64,000 nt of DNA from assembly GCF_031928785.1 (NCBI RefSeq), contig NZ_JARQAL010000004.1. The stretch is one strand, 5' to 3'. The notes beneath the pieces are model-generated. The model searched no databases. It was given only the letters and a program-made list of their open reading frames with translations, and was not told where the DNA came from. The stretch is from Enterococcus_C asini_A (GTDB lineage: Bacteria > Bacillota > Bacilli > Lactobacillales > Enterococcaceae). A program made the position numbers and the translations under genes. Shown here in pieces: positions 16,445 through 25,385 of the stretch. Every line of letters starts with the position of its first letter. The first letter of the stretch is position 1.

Positions 16445-18492
16445 TCCAATACAATGACCAACGCTTACTTCACGGGGGCGACTACAATCCTGAACAATGG
16501 TTAGACTATCCAGAAGTTTTGGCAAAAGATTTGGAACTGATGAAAAAAGCCAATGTGAATACCGTGACTGTGGGAATTTTTTCTTGGAGCAGTTTAGAAC
16601 CGCGAGAAGGTGAGTACCATTTTGAATGGTTGGATAAAGTTTTTGAAGAGATGAATAAAATGGGAGGCCGGGTGATTTTAGCTACTCCTAGTGGTGGGCG
16701 TCCGCAATGGCTAAGTGAGAAATATCCGCAAGTCAATCGAACCAATGCTCTAGGACAGAAACACCGCCATGGGTTCCGGCATAATCACTGCTATACTTCA
16801 CCGATTTATCGCCAAAAAGTTCAAGAGATCAATCGCTTATTAGCTGAGCGCTATGGACAAAATCCAGCCTTATTAATGTGGCACATCAGCAATGAATATT
16901 CTGGAGAATGTTATTGTGAGTTGTGTTGTGAAGAGTGGCGGCAATGGCTGAAGCAGCGTTATGGCAGCCTTGAAGCCATTAACAAAGCCTGGTGGATGAC
17001 ATTTTGGAGTAATAACTATTCTAGCTGGTCTCAAGTGATGCCACCATCTCCTTTAGGGGAACACAAAGTTCACGGAATGGATTTGGATTGGAAACGATTT
17101 GTCACTGACCGGACCATTGATTTTTATTTAAATGAAATTCAGCCGATTCGGGAATTGACACCAGATATTCCGGTGACGACGAACTTTATGGCAGAAGGTC
17201 ACGATCAACATGATTTTATTCCACTAGAGGGAATTGACTATGCTAAATTTGCCAAAGTAGTGGATATTGTCAGTTGGGACAGTTATCCTGATTGGAACAA
17301 TAATTATGAATCCATTGCCCAAACGGCTATGAAATCAGCTTACGTCCATGACCAATATCGTTCGTTGAAAAAGCAGCCCTTTTTGGTGATGGAATCTACT
17401 CCTAGTGTAGTGAATTGGCATCAATACAATAAGTCCAAACGACCTGGCGTGCATATTTTAAGTTCCATGCAACAAATCGCCCATGGCTCGGATAGCACTT
17501 TGTATTTCCAATGGCGTCAATCCCTAGGAAATTCTGAGAAATTTCATGGAGCGGTAGTTGGTCATGATAATTCTGAAGACAATCGAGTCTATCAAGAAGT
17601 TGTAAAATATGGAGAACGGTTAAGTAAGCTATCTCCAGTGAAAGGCAGTCAAACCCAAGCCAAAGTGGCAATTCTTTTTGATTGGGAAAGTAACTGGGCG
17701 CTAAAACGAGGAGGCGGCTTTGGTCGACCCTCTCGGCGCTACCCACAAACTCTCCAAGAACACTATCAAGTTTTTTGGGAACAAGATATTCCAGTGGACA
17801 TTTTAACGCCACAAGATGATTTTTCAGAATATCAATTGGTGATTGCTCCCATGCTGTATTTAATGACGGAAACCACCATGGAAAAACTGCAAGACTATGT
17901 TGCAAAAGGTGGCGTGCTCGTTTCCAGCTACTTTACCGGTGTTGTCAATGAAACCGACTTGTTGCATTTAGGACCATGGCCTGAGAAATTACAACAAACT
18001 TTTGGCATTACCACTAAGGAATTGGATATGTTATTTCCTGAAGAACATCAAGACTTGCTCTACCAAGAAAAAAAGTATCAAGCCAAAGACTACTGTGGAG
18101 TGATTGAGGCACTTACGGCTGAAACGCTGGCTACCTATGACTCGAATTTTTACGCAGGAACACCGGCCCTTACGAAACAACCATTTGGTAAAGGGATTGC
18201 CTTTTATCTGGCAGCCCGTACTGACGTAGATTTCTTACGAGAATTTTACCAACCGATTATTGAAACCCAAGATTTGGCTAATCCTTTAATCGCAGTGGGA
18301 AATCCCTGCATTTCGGTGCAAACCCGTGTCAAGGATCAAAAGCAATACCATTTTATGATGAACTTCTCTGAAAAGCGGCAGCGTGTTACTTTGCAACAAA
18401 CTGTTAGAGATTTAGAATGTGATGAAGAACTTTCAGGAACAACCGACCTTGCACCTTATGAAGTTCGGGTCTTCTTCACTGAAAAAAATTGA
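16441..18492 (+). CDS. beta-galactosidase, GH42
   Basis: A 683-residue GH42 beta-galactosidase. The catalytic acid is E152 in HISNEY and the nucleophile E318 in VMEST. The zinc-site Cys cluster is present (ECYCELCCEEW), followed by the trimerisation and small C-terminal beta domains. It is cytosolic and probably cleaves lactose or beta-galacto-oligosaccharides. It overlaps the alpha-galactosidase by 4 nt, so the two are translationally coupled, pointing to mixed alpha/beta-galactoside use. A strong terminator closes the operon. Confidence 0.96.
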   Translation: MIQYNDQRLLHGGDYNPEQWLDYPEVLAKDLELMKKANVNTVTVGIFSWSSLEPREGEYHFEWLDKVFEEMNKMGGRVILATPSGGRPQWLSEKYPQVNRTNALGQKHRHGFRHNHCYTSPIYRQKVQEINRLLAERYGQNPALLMWHISNEYSGECYCELCCEEWRQWLKQRYGSLEAINKAWWMTFWSNNYSSWSQVMPPSPLGEHKVHGMDLDWKRFVTDRTIDFYLNEIQPIRELTPDIPVTTNFMAEGHDQHDFIPLEGIDYAKFAKVVDIVSWDSYPDWNNNYESIAQTAMKSAYVHDQYRSLKKQPFLVMESTPSVVNWHQYNKSKRPGVHILSSMQQIAHGSDSTLYFQWRQSLGNSEKFHGAVVGHDNSEDNRVYQEVVKYGERLSKLSPVKGSQTQAKVAILFDWESNWALKRGGGFGRPSRRYPQTLQEHYQVFWEQDIPVDILTPQDDFSEYQLVIAPMLYLMTETTMEKLQDYVAKGGVLVSSYFTGVVNETDLLHLGPWPEKLQQTFGITTKELDMLFPEEHQDLLYQEKKYQAKDYCGVIEALTAETLATYDSNFYAGTPALTKQPFGKGIAFYLAARTDVDFLREFYQPIIETQDLANPLIAVGNPCISVQTRVKDQKQYHFMMNFSEKRQRVTLQQTVRDLECDEELSGTTDLAPYEVRVFFTEKN

Positions 18493-18506
18493 AATAAAAG
18501 CAAGGA

Positions 18507-18548
18507 TAAAGCTATCGCGGCTGCTTAGGTGTCGCGATAGCTTTATTC
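18507..18548 (+). terminator. terminator of the galactoside operon
   Basis: A 13-bp perfect stem, TAAAGCTATCGCG (18507-18519) with CGCGATAGCTTTA (18533-18545), followed by a short T-rich stretch. Confidence 0.85.
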
Positions 18549-18580
18549 ATTCTCCCAACCTAGCTGTCAGCTTCCCTTTG

Positions 18581-18589
18581 TGGTACAAT
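18581..18589 (+). promoter_or_regulatory. extended -10 promoter of ruvA
   Basis: TGG directly before TACAAT gives an extended -10; no good -35 is visible. It lies 34 nt before the ruvA start. Confidence 0.5.
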
Positions 18590-18622
18590 AAGGGGAACGT
18601 ATGTCCAGAAAGGGAAGCGCAG

Positions 18623-19219
18623 ATGTTTGAATATATTTATGGTGTGGTAACTGACATTACCCCAGCTTATATCGTTTTAGAAAATCAAGGGATTGGCTAT
18701 TTAATCGCCATGGGGAACCCGTATCGTTACAGTGGCAAAAAAGAAAAAGTTAAAGTCTATGTCCATCAAGTGATCAGAGAAGATGCTCACTTGTTGTATG
18801 GATTTGAAAAACGCCAAGACAAAGAACTCTTTTTAAAATTAATCAGTGTTTCTGGTATTGGACCAAAAAGTGGATTGGCAATTATGGCCAATGAAGACCA
18901 CAGTGGCATGGTGGCGGCTATTGAAGCAGGGAATATTAATTATTTAGTTAAATTTCCAGGCGTTGGGAAGAAAACTGCCCAACAAATGGTTTTGGATCTC
19001 CAAGGAAAGCTTGGTGCCTTTGTGGAAGGAGATCTCTTCGCGCCAGAAGAGGAAGTGCCTTCAGGAGATGCTACAGCTTTAACGGAAGCGTTGGCTGCCT
19101 TAGAAGCTCTAGGCTACAGTACCAAAGAGATTAAACGAGTGGAAAAAGCGTTGAAGGCCTTGGAAGAACAGTCCACTGATGAGTATTTACGCGCTGGGCT
19201 GAAGTTATTGATGAAGTAG
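18623..19219 (+). CDS. ruvA: Holliday junction helicase subunit RuvA
   Basis: A 198-residue RuvA, the tetrameric junction-binding subunit of the RuvAB branch-migration motor. The N-terminal OB fold (MFEYIYGVVTDI, REDAHLLYGF), two helix-hairpin-helix units (SGIGPKSGLAIM and FPGVGKKTAQQMV) and the C-terminal helical domain III that binds RuvB are all present. The ATG at 18623 gives the normal length; a longer upstream reading frame overlaps the beta-galactosidase end and is rejected. ruvB follows after 33 nt. No ruvC is seen, as expected for Firmicutes, which use RecU. Confidence 0.98.
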   Translation: MFEYIYGVVTDITPAYIVLENQGIGYLIAMGNPYRYSGKKEKVKVYVHQVIREDAHLLYGFEKRQDKELFLKLISVSGIGPKSGLAIMANEDHSGMVAAIEAGNINYLVKFPGVGKKTAQQMVLDLQGKLGAFVEGDLFAPEEEVPSGDATALTEALAALEALGYSTKEIKRVEKALKALEEQSTDEYLRAGLKLLMK

Positions 19220-19252
19220 TTTTGGCTGATTTTAGCCGAGAAAGGAATTGCC

Positions 19253-20257
19253 ATGACAGAAGAACGGATTGTTTCTCCAGATAGAAGCGATAATCGGGAA
19301 GCAGCCTTAGAAAAATCATTACGTCCTCAAACTTTGAAACAGTATATTGGTCAAGATAAAGTAAAAGAGGAACTTTCCATTTACATACAAGCAGCGAAAA
19401 AGCGAGAAGAAGCCTTGGATCACGTATTGTTATACGGCCCGCCTGGCTTAGGGAAGACCACCATGGCCATGGTGATTGCCAATGAAATGGACGTGGAGAT
19501 TCGCACGACTAGTGGGCCCGCCATTGAAAAACCTGGGGACTTAGTAGCAATTTTGAATGAATTACAACCGGGATCTGTGTTATTTATTGATGAAATCCAT
19601 CGTTTACCACGGGTAGCCGAAGAAATGTTGTATTCAGCAATGGAAGACTTTTTTGTGGATATTATCATTGGACAAGGGCCTACTGCTCATCCAGTGCATT
19701 TTCCGCTGCCACCATTTACTTTGGTGGGCGCTACTACCAGAGCGGGGATGTTGTCGGCACCGTTGCGGGATCGCTTTGGGATTATTAGCCACATGGAGTA
19801 TTATGAAGAAGCCGACTTACAAGAAATTGTCCTGCGCTCGGCGGATATTTTTCAGACCGATATCGTGACAGAAGGGGCGTTGGAAATTGCTCGGCGCTCA
19901 CGAGGGACTCCCCGCATTGCCAACCGTTTGTTAAAACGAGTACGGGATTTTGCTCAAGTGCAAGCTGATGGCGTGATTGATCGCCAAATTGCTGATCGCG
20001 CCTTAGCATTGTTACAAGTGGATCAAGCAGGTTTGGATTATGTGGATCAAAAGATGATTAAGACGATGATTGAGCTTTACGGGGGCGGTCCTGTAGGCTT
20101 GAGTACATTATCAGCCAATATCAGTGAAGAAACGGAAACCGTGGAAGATATGTATGAGCCTTATTTGATTCAAAAAGGCTTTTTGAAACGGACTCCTCGG
20201 GGGCGAATTGCTACGAGTTTAGCTTATGAGCATTTTGGTTACCCTTATCAATCGTAA
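19253..20257 (+). CDS. ruvB: Holliday junction helicase subunit RuvB
   Basis: A 334-residue AAA+ ATPase RuvB, the hexameric motor of branch migration. Walker A GPPGLGKTT and the Walker B segment LFIDEIHR are present, with the sensor region VGATTRAGMLSAPLRDRFG and a C-terminal winged helix (GFLKRTPRGRIAT). AAAGGAA precedes the ATG. It is cotranscribed with ruvA; the following TetR gene starts 20 nt after its stop. Confidence 0.98.
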   Translation: MTEERIVSPDRSDNREAALEKSLRPQTLKQYIGQDKVKEELSIYIQAAKKREEALDHVLLYGPPGLGKTTMAMVIANEMDVEIRTTSGPAIEKPGDLVAILNELQPGSVLFIDEIHRLPRVAEEMLYSAMEDFFVDIIIGQGPTAHPVHFPLPPFTLVGATTRAGMLSAPLRDRFGIISHMEYYEEADLQEIVLRSADIFQTDIVTEGALEIARRSRGTPRIANRLLKRVRDFAQVQADGVIDRQIADRALALLQVDQAGLDYVDQKMIKTMIELYGGGPVGLSTLSANISEETETVEDMYEPYLIQKGFLKRTPRGRIATSLAYEHFGYPYQS

Positions 20258-20277
20258 ATTTAAAAGGAGGTTCCCCT

Positions 20278-20850
20278 GTGGCAGAAGGAAATCGTACGAA
20301 AAAAATGATTGCCCAAGTGCTAGTTCAACTAGTTGAAAAAAAGCCCTTTAGCAAAATTACCGTGCAAGATATTGCTCAAGCAGCGGGAATTAATCGCCAA
20401 ACTTTTTACTATCATTTTGCTGATAAACGAGAACTCCTGCAGTGGGTTTATCGTCAGGATTCTTTATGTTATTTAACTAGTTCGGAATTAAGCTTGGAAA
20501 ACTGGGAGGAACAAGCCCGGAAAATGTTAGTCGCTATGAAAGCAAATGCTGTTTTCTATCAAGAAACGGTAGCGGCACAACAAGATATTTTAGTACAGGA
20601 GTTTGCAGAAATCGTCCACCGTTTGTTTCAAAAACTATTTGAAACGGTGGATCAAGAAGGCTTACTTTCTGAAGCAGACAAAGTTTTTTATGGACGCTTT
20701 TTTAGTTATGGTTGCAGCGGTGTGATGCTGGATTGGATCAAAGGAGGCTATCAAGAGACTCCATTGGCGATTTCCGCCCAGCTCTTTCGCTTAGCCAAAG
20801 ATGTGGAATTTTTTAGTTCGCGATTGTATCAAGCAGAGCAGGAGGGATAA
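20278..20850 (+). CDS. TetR-family regulator, DhaS-like
   Basis: A 190-residue TetR regulator. The HTH is at residues 24-47 (ITVQDIAQAAGINRQTFYYHFADKREL). The C-terminal half with GVMLDWIKGGYQETP resembles the TetR_C_8/DhaS-type domain seen in regulators of dihydroxyacetone kinase and related systems. It starts with GTG behind a strong AAAGGAGG. It follows ruvB closely and lies 1 nt before a phosphatase gene, so it is probably expressed with both; its target is unknown. Confidence 0.85.
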   Translation: MAEGNRTKKMIAQVLVQLVEKKPFSKITVQDIAQAAGINRQTFYYHFADKRELLQWVYRQDSLCYLTSSELSLENWEEQARKMLVAMKANAVFYQETVAAQQDILVQEFAEIVHRLFQKLFETVDQEGLLSEADKVFYGRFFSYGCSGVMLDWIKGGYQETPLAISAQLFRLAKDVEFFSSRLYQAEQEG

Positions 20851-20851
20851 A

Positions 20852-21307
20852 ATGAAAAAAGTTTTATTTGTCTGTTTGGGCAATATTTGTCGTTCCCCTA
20901 TGGCTGAAGGATTAATGAAAGCCTACAGCGAAAAAAATCAGGTCCCTTTAGTAGTGGATTCAGCGGGAACCAGTTCTTGGGAAGTTGGGAATCCACCCCA
21001 TGCGGGAACCCAGAAAATTTTAAATTCGCTGGGAATTTCGACAAAAGGAATGCGAGCCCGGCAAGTGACAAAAGCTGATTTTGATAAATTTGATTTTATC
21101 ATTGCTATGGATCAAGCCAACTTGTCAGATCTTCGCCAAATTGCCCCGAAAAAACAACAGGAAAAACTATATTCTTATTTAAGTGTTGTTCCAGGAAAAA
21201 GCGAAATGGCAGTTCCTGATCCTTGGTATACTGGTGATTTTCAAGAAACATTGGAATTGCTACAAGCAGGACTCCCTTTTTGGCTAGCAAAGTTTAGCGA
21301 AGAGTAA
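20852..21307 (+). CDS. low-molecular-weight protein tyrosine phosphatase
   Basis: A 151-residue LMW-PTP. The P-loop CLGNICRSPMAE (C9-x5-R-S) is at the N-terminus and the general-acid loop DPWYTGDF is near residue 121. Such enzymes dephosphorylate tyrosine or arginine residues. ATG 20852 is preceded by AGGAGGG. Coupling with the TetR gene is tight (1-nt gap). No tyrosine kinase is in the window; a YwlE-type phosphoarginine role is an alternative that cannot be excluded. Confidence 0.93.
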   Translation: MKKVLFVCLGNICRSPMAEGLMKAYSEKNQVPLVVDSAGTSSWEVGNPPHAGTQKILNSLGISTKGMRARQVTKADFDKFDFIIAMDQANLSDLRQIAPKKQQEKLYSYLSVVPGKSEMAVPDPWYTGDFQETLELLQAGLPFWLAKFSEE

Positions 21308-21406
21308 GGTTATCAAGAAAATGCAAGCCTTGATTGTTTTTTTTGCACAAGTTAGCTAAAATACAAAAAAGAATACAAGGTTTTTGCAAAAAAAGGTGGT
21401 GGCAGG

Positions 21407-21790
21407 ATGAGTGAGTCAGAAAAAGAAAAAAAGAATAAGTTCGGTCCTTTTGGGGAATTTCTGCTAAATACATCCACCGCTTTGTGGGAAGGGCTGCTAA
21501 ATGAACCGGATAAGTCCACCTTGCAGCATCAAGCTTTGGAAGAAATGACGGAAGCATTGCAAAAAGCGGCGTTAGATAAAAGCATTGTGGTTTTATTAGT
21601 GGAAAAACAGTACAACCACAATTATTATGAAACCATCACTGGCTGGATAGTGGCAAAAGAGTTTGGCCCAGTAGTCCCCATAAAGCTTCCCAATGATTTA
21701 TTACCTGTTCAAATGGTGCCTTTAGAGCGAGTGAAAAAAATCAGTGTATTGGCCAAAGATGGCACAAAAAAGAGTATTACCAGACCTTGA
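21407..21790 (+). CDS. hypothetical protein, 127 aa
   Basis: I do not recognise this gene with certainty. It encodes a charged N-terminus (SESEKEKKNKFGPFGEFLLN) and then a strand-rich region, KSIVVLLVEKQYNHNYYETITGWIVAKEFGPVVPIKL, ending in VPLERVKKISVLAKDGT, which looks like a small Sm/SH3-like barrel of the kind seen in YolD-type proteins. That fold guess is weak. The ATG follows AGGTGG-type sequence with 6-nt spacing. The stop codon lies inside the terminator stem that follows. Confidence 0.6.
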   Translation: MSESEKEKKNKFGPFGEFLLNTSTALWEGLLNEPDKSTLQHQALEEMTEALQKAALDKSIVVLLVEKQYNHNYYETITGWIVAKEFGPVVPIKLPNDLLPVQMVPLERVKKISVLAKDGTKKSITRP

Positions 21791-21812
21791 GTTACGACTC
21801 AAGGTCTTTTTT
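21782..21812 (+). terminator. terminator overlapping the stop codon of the hypothetical gene
   Basis: An 11-bp perfect stem AGACCTTGAGT (21782-21792) and ACTCAAGGTCT (21797-21807), loop TACG, then a T-run. The TGA stop (21788-21790) is in the left arm. Confidence 0.92.
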
Positions 21813-21975
21813 CATGCCTTGAAAAGAAACGAGAGAAGCGTTCAATGATTTGGATAAGAAAGAAAACTTATTACAATGGTTCGTTATGAAAAAGGGCCAT
21901 TCAATTAATGAAAGTTTTCTTATCTCAAATATTTCGTTGATTAAACTACGTAATTATTTCTGTGGAGGGATGGGG

Positions 21976-22917
21976 ATGGATATCAAGGAACTCTCTGATG
22001 ATCTAATTGCATGGGGAAGTCAGCAACGGATGCAGGATATGTACATCGAATGTCTCGGGGACAATTGGCGAGTCCTTTTTCGAAAAGGGGAGGCTTTTTT
22101 GGGCAAGCGCACACTAACGGAAGAACAAGCCAAACAGTTAATCACTCGTTTTAAATACCTTGGAGATATGGATGTGGGGGAGACCCGTAAAGTTCAGCTA
22201 GGAGCTATTTCGTATCGTTTACCGGGAGAATTTCGCCGTTTGCGGTTGTCTTTAGTGGGTGATTATCGCTTACAAGAAAGCATGGTAATTCGGTTTTTAT
22301 ATCCTCTTTCAAAGACGGAACAGTGTTTTTTAGTCCCTTCTCAATACGAGCTGATAAAAGATTATACGAGAAGAAGGGGCTTGTATTTATTTTCTGGGGC
22401 TACTGGGTCAGGGAAAACCACATTGATGTATCGATTAGCAAGATTTGGCGGTCGAGTGTTGACCATTGAAGATCCTGTAGAAATTGAAGAAACGAGTTTT
22501 ACGCAACTTCAGGTAAATCCTGCTATTGGGCAAAGTTATGATTTATTGATTCAACTGGCGCTGCGGCACCGACCAGATGTTTTGATTATCGGTGAGATTC
22601 GAGATCAAGAAACTGCTCAAGCCGCAATTCGGGCGGCTTTAACCGGTTGTAAAGTTTTTGCTACCGTTCATGCCAGTAGTGTCGCCGCAACTAAAAGCAG
22701 ATTGCGGGATTTAGTAGGCAACGTCAGTGAGCTGACAGATTGTTTGGCAGGTGTTATCTATCAGCGGTTGTTATTGACCAAAACATGGGGCTTAGGGGCG
22801 CTTTTGGCCTATGAATTCCCGGACAAGGAGGTCGTCAATGGGAATTGGCAAACAAACTTGGAGTCATTACTTCAGCAAGGAGAAATCAGCGAAGAATGCT
22901 TTCTTCGGGAAAGCTAG
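21976..22917 (+). CDS. comGA: competence ATPase ComGA
   Basis: A 313-residue secretion-type ATPase that powers assembly of the competence pseudopilus. It has Walker A GATGSGKTT, an ASP-box-like EDPVEIEE, and Walker B VLIIGEIRDQETAQAA, with the final HASSVAATKSRL His box. The N-terminal domain is short, as in other ComGA. ATG 21976 is chosen because GGAGGG (21964-21969) is 6 nt away. It is the first gene of a seven-gene operon with overlapping frames. A weak TACGTAAT (21947-21954) upstream only loosely resembles a competence sigma box. Confidence 0.95.
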   Translation: MDIKELSDDLIAWGSQQRMQDMYIECLGDNWRVLFRKGEAFLGKRTLTEEQAKQLITRFKYLGDMDVGETRKVQLGAISYRLPGEFRRLRLSLVGDYRLQESMVIRFLYPLSKTEQCFLVPSQYELIKDYTRRRGLYLFSGATGSGKTTLMYRLARFGGRVLTIEDPVEIEETSFTQLQVNPAIGQSYDLLIQLALRHRPDVLIIGEIRDQETAQAAIRAALTGCKVFATVHASSVAATKSRLRDLVGNVSELTDCLAGVIYQRLLLTKTWGLGALLAYEFPDKEVVNGNWQTNLESLLQQGEISEECFLRES

Positions 22918-23908
22918 TGGGAAAAAACAACTGCATTTGGAAACTTTAGCTAGTCTACTAGCAAATGGCTTTCGCCTAAGTGAAGCACTGGAGGTGATGA
23001 TACGTTCAGGTCATTTTGCTAATGAAAGTCTTCTCGCTTTTCGAGAGGCTTTAAGTCGAGGGGAAACTTTAGTCACTTGCTTTACCTATTTGGAATTAAG
23101 TCCCCAAGAGCTTTCTGCCATTCAACTAGCTCAGCATCACGGAGATTTGTCTGGAACTTTAGGAAATATTGCCGAACAAATCAAATTAGTAAATAAACAA
23201 AAACAAGAGCTAATGAAAACACTAGCCTATCCATTCTTATTGATTTTATTTGTCTTGTCCTTGTTATTTGGCTTACGGCAATTTTTATTACCGCAATTAT
23301 TGGCTTCTGGCATGATGCCTACAGGACATTGGGGAGTGATTTTTTTGCAGCAAAGTCCGGTGATTCTCGGAAGTGCAGTCTTGTTTTTATTGTCTTTGAT
23401 AGGTCTTTGTTTGCTGAAATTACAAGGTCAAGATTCATTGTCTCGTAGTTGCTTTTGGAGTCGTCTACCTGTAATCGGGGGACTTTATCGCTTGTTTATT
23501 ACCAGTTATTTTTCTTTAGAGTGGGGCAAATTATTTAAAGAAGGTTTGGAACTCCAGCAAATAATCACTTCTATGCAAACTACCGACAGCCGTTCTTTAA
23601 TGTTTGCTATGTCTGTGGAGTTACACCAAGGATTGAGTGAAGGAAAACCACTGTCTGAACAACTGAGTTATTATCCATTTTTAACCCCAGAGTTTGCCCA
23701 AATCGTCTTTCAAGGAGAAAGCAAAGGTCGTTTAGGCGCGGAATTAGTCCTATATAGCCAGTTGAGCCGAGAGCGTTTCTTTATTCGAGTGGAAAAGCTG
23801 GTGCATTTGATTCAACCTGTTGTCTTTTTGTTAGTGGCATTTTTGATCGTTAGTCTCTATGCGGCCATGTTTTTACCTTTATATGACAGTATGGGTGAAT
23901 TAATGTGA
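22838..23908 (+). CDS. comGB: competence pseudopilus membrane protein ComGB
   Basis: A 356-residue polytopic protein of the GspF/PilC family. Two repeated cytoplasmic domains, each starting with a lure such as LASLLANGFRLSEALE and FKEGLELQQIITSM, alternate with membrane helices at about residues 130-155, 175-200 and 325-350. It anchors the ComGA ATPase. The ATG at 22838 has AGGAGG 6 nt upstream and lies 80 nt inside comGA. Confidence 0.93.
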   Translation: MGIGKQTWSHYFSKEKSAKNAFFGKASGKKQLHLETLASLLANGFRLSEALEVMIRSGHFANESLLAFREALSRGETLVTCFTYLELSPQELSAIQLAQHHGDLSGTLGNIAEQIKLVNKQKQELMKTLAYPFLLILFVLSLLFGLRQFLLPQLLASGMMPTGHWGVIFLQQSPVILGSAVLFLLSLIGLCLLKLQGQDSLSRSCFWSRLPVIGGLYRLFITSYFSLEWGKLFKEGLELQQIITSMQTTDSRSLMFAMSVELHQGLSEGKPLSEQLSYYPFLTPEFAQIVFQGESKGRLGAELVLYSQLSRERFFIRVEKLVHLIQPVVFLLVAFLIVSLYAAMFLPLYDSMGELM

Positions 23909-23921
23909 AAGGAGAAGGGAA

Positions 23922-24218
23922 ATGAAAAAGCGTAAAGGGTTTAAGGCCTTTACTTTAGTAGAAGTATTGGTAGTTTTGCTAATTATTTGTGTGTTGGTGG
24001 TTTTATTTGTGCCCAATGTGGGCAAGCAAAAGGAGTTGGCGGACAGAAAGAGTAATGAAGCGGTGGTCGCTTTAGTAGAAAATCAAATTGAAATTTATGA
24101 GATGGAATTTCCTGAAGAAAAAGAGACGAGTCTGACGATTAAACTAGAGAAAATGGAAAGCGCGGGTTATATCACAAACGATCAGAGGAAACGTTATGAA
24201 AGTTATCAAAAGCCCTAA
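23922..24218 (+). CDS. comGC: major pseudopilin ComGC
   Basis: A 98-residue prepilin. The cleavage and methylation motif KAFTLVEVL at residues 8-16, preceded by a short basic leader, marks the site for the ComC prepilin peptidase; a hydrophobic helix follows. ComGC is the major subunit of the transformation pseudopilus. Its ribosome site AAAGGAGAAGGGA precedes the ATG. It overlaps comGD by 23 nt. Confidence 0.93.
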   Translation: MKKRKGFKAFTLVEVLVVLLIICVLVVLFVPNVGKQKELADRKSNEAVVALVENQIEIYEMEFPEEKETSLTIKLEKMESAGYITNDQRKRYESYQKP

Positions 24219-24687
24219 ATGTTATGTCAGAGCTTTTACTTTGCCGGAGAGTTTAGCAGTCTTTTTGGTAATTGCCGCATTTTGCCTCTTACCGGTTTTA
24301 AAAGTTAAGAGTTGGCAAGAAGAGATTGAAGTCAAACGTTTTTTGAATCGCTTTGAAAAGATGGTTTTAGTTTGTCAACAGATTGCCATTGTTGAAGAAC
24401 AAGTTACGTCGATTAAGAATGTCCGGATTCCGGAACGAGTCTTTATTTTTTATACGGGGAGTACTTCAGCCGAGCGTCCCCGACCGTTTGAAGAAGATGT
24501 TTTTGAAACATTGTTTATTCCAGAAGCCTTAAAGGGTGGAAATTCGATTTCAGAAATTAAATTTTTAGCTAGAAAAGGACACCCCAGTGAATTGGTAAAA
24601 GTTAAATTCATTTGGGAAAAGCGCAATATTACCTATCGCTATCAATTTCAGTTGGGAGGTGGCCGTTTTGAAAAATCCTTGGAATAA
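24196..24687 (+). CDS. comGD: minor pseudopilin ComGD
   Basis: A 163-residue minor pseudopilin with RAFTLPESLAVFLVI near residue 12 as prepilin-peptidase motif, a hydrophobic helix and a strand-rich C-terminal part. The Glu at +5 of the processed protein (E of PES) is retained. It overlaps comGC and comGE. Sequence of minor pseudopilins is poorly conserved, so assignment leans on motif and operon position. Confidence 0.85.
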   Translation: MKVIKSPKCYVRAFTLPESLAVFLVIAAFCLLPVLKVKSWQEEIEVKRFLNRFEKMVLVCQQIAIVEEQVTSIKNVRIPERVFIFYTGSTSAERPRPFEEDVFETLFIPEALKGGNSISEIKFLARKGHPSELVKVKFIWEKRNITYRYQFQLGGGRFEKSLE

Positions 24688-24997
24688 AGCCTCAATCCTT
24701 TTGGAAAGCTTAATCGCTTTAAGTATGTTGACGTTGTGTGTTTTGTTTTATCAAGGAGCCACTCTCAATTTGTTAAAACAAGAACAGCGACAATACGAAA
24801 AGTTAAGGGGGACTCGTGCTTTATATGAAGAAGTCCGAGAGTATCGAATTCACGGTGGCAAACTGAGTCGAAAGCTGAACTATGGAAACGAGGTGTATCA
24901 TGTGGAATTCACAAAAAATCTGCGCCAAGCAAAAGTTACCAGCTCCCAAGATGAAGTGGTCATCCACTGGCACTCTCAAAGCTTTCACATTGATTGA
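24668..24997 (+). CDS. comGE: minor pseudopilin ComGE
   Basis: A 109-residue protein with an N-terminal prepilin-like segment, NKASILLESLIALSML, in which the usual F-T-L is replaced by I-L-L. The TTG at 24668 is taken as start because GGGAGG (24654-24659) is 8 nt upstream; an in-frame GTG at 24659 overlaps that site. It sits in the usual ComGE position, overlapped on both sides. Confidence 0.75.
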   Translation: MKNPWNKASILLESLIALSMLTLCVLFYQGATLNLLKQEQRQYEKLRGTRALYEEVREYRIHGGKLSRKLNYGNEVYHVEFTKNLRQAKVTSSQDEVVIHWHSQSFHID

Positions 24998-25385
24998 ATG
25001 TTTAGTAGCACTAGGGGTACTGGCATTAGCCGTTTTGATGATGACCCCCATTATGACCACTAGTCAAAAAATAAGCAGTAAGTTAGAGCGGTATGGAGAA
25101 CAAGAGTTAGAAGTGGCGTTGATTCAATTGGAGTATGAAACAGAAGAAATGACCTTTAGCCGTTTTGCTCCAGACAGTTTTACTTTTTGTGATCAAGAGG
25201 GCAATCAAGCAGAATTTAAGCTGGTCAATAAAACCTTTATTAAACGCTTAAAGGGCGGTTATCATCCTTTGTTGACGGGGGTCAAAGAAGTCGCAGTAGA
25301 AAAAGTTGGCCCTAGTTTATTGGTGACGTTTACTTTTTTAGATGGGAGAGTGGGGTATGGCAAAGTTCTCATTGGCGCCTCCTAA
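24900..25385 (+). CDS. comGF: minor pseudopilin ComGF
   Basis: A 161-residue pseudopilin with the motif KAFTLIECLVALGVLAL after an unusually long basic leader (about 27 residues if ATG 24900 is the start, with GAGGTG upstream). A later ATG at 24951 would give a more standard leader. The C-terminal part LVTFTFLDGRVGYGKVL is typical ComGF. It overlaps comGE by almost 100 nt and comGG by 29 nt. Confidence 0.85.
   Translation: MWNSQKICAKQKLPAPKMKWSSTGTLKAFTLIECLVALGVLALAVLMMTPIMTTSQKISSKLERYGEQELEVALIQLEYETEEMTFSRFAPDSFTFCDQEGNQAEFKLVNKTFIKRLKGGYHPLLTGVKEVAVEKVGPSLLVTFTFLDGRVGYGKVLIGAS

Noticed and set aside
17402..17905. 167-codon open frame antisense to the GH42 gene
   Set aside because: It lacks a ribosome site and any domain-like pattern; the plus-strand beta-galactosidase explains the sequence fully.
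21947..21954. TACGTAAT upstream of comGA as a ComX/SigH box
   Set aside because: It differs from TACGAATA at two positions and lacks the rest of the promoter; too weak to annotate.
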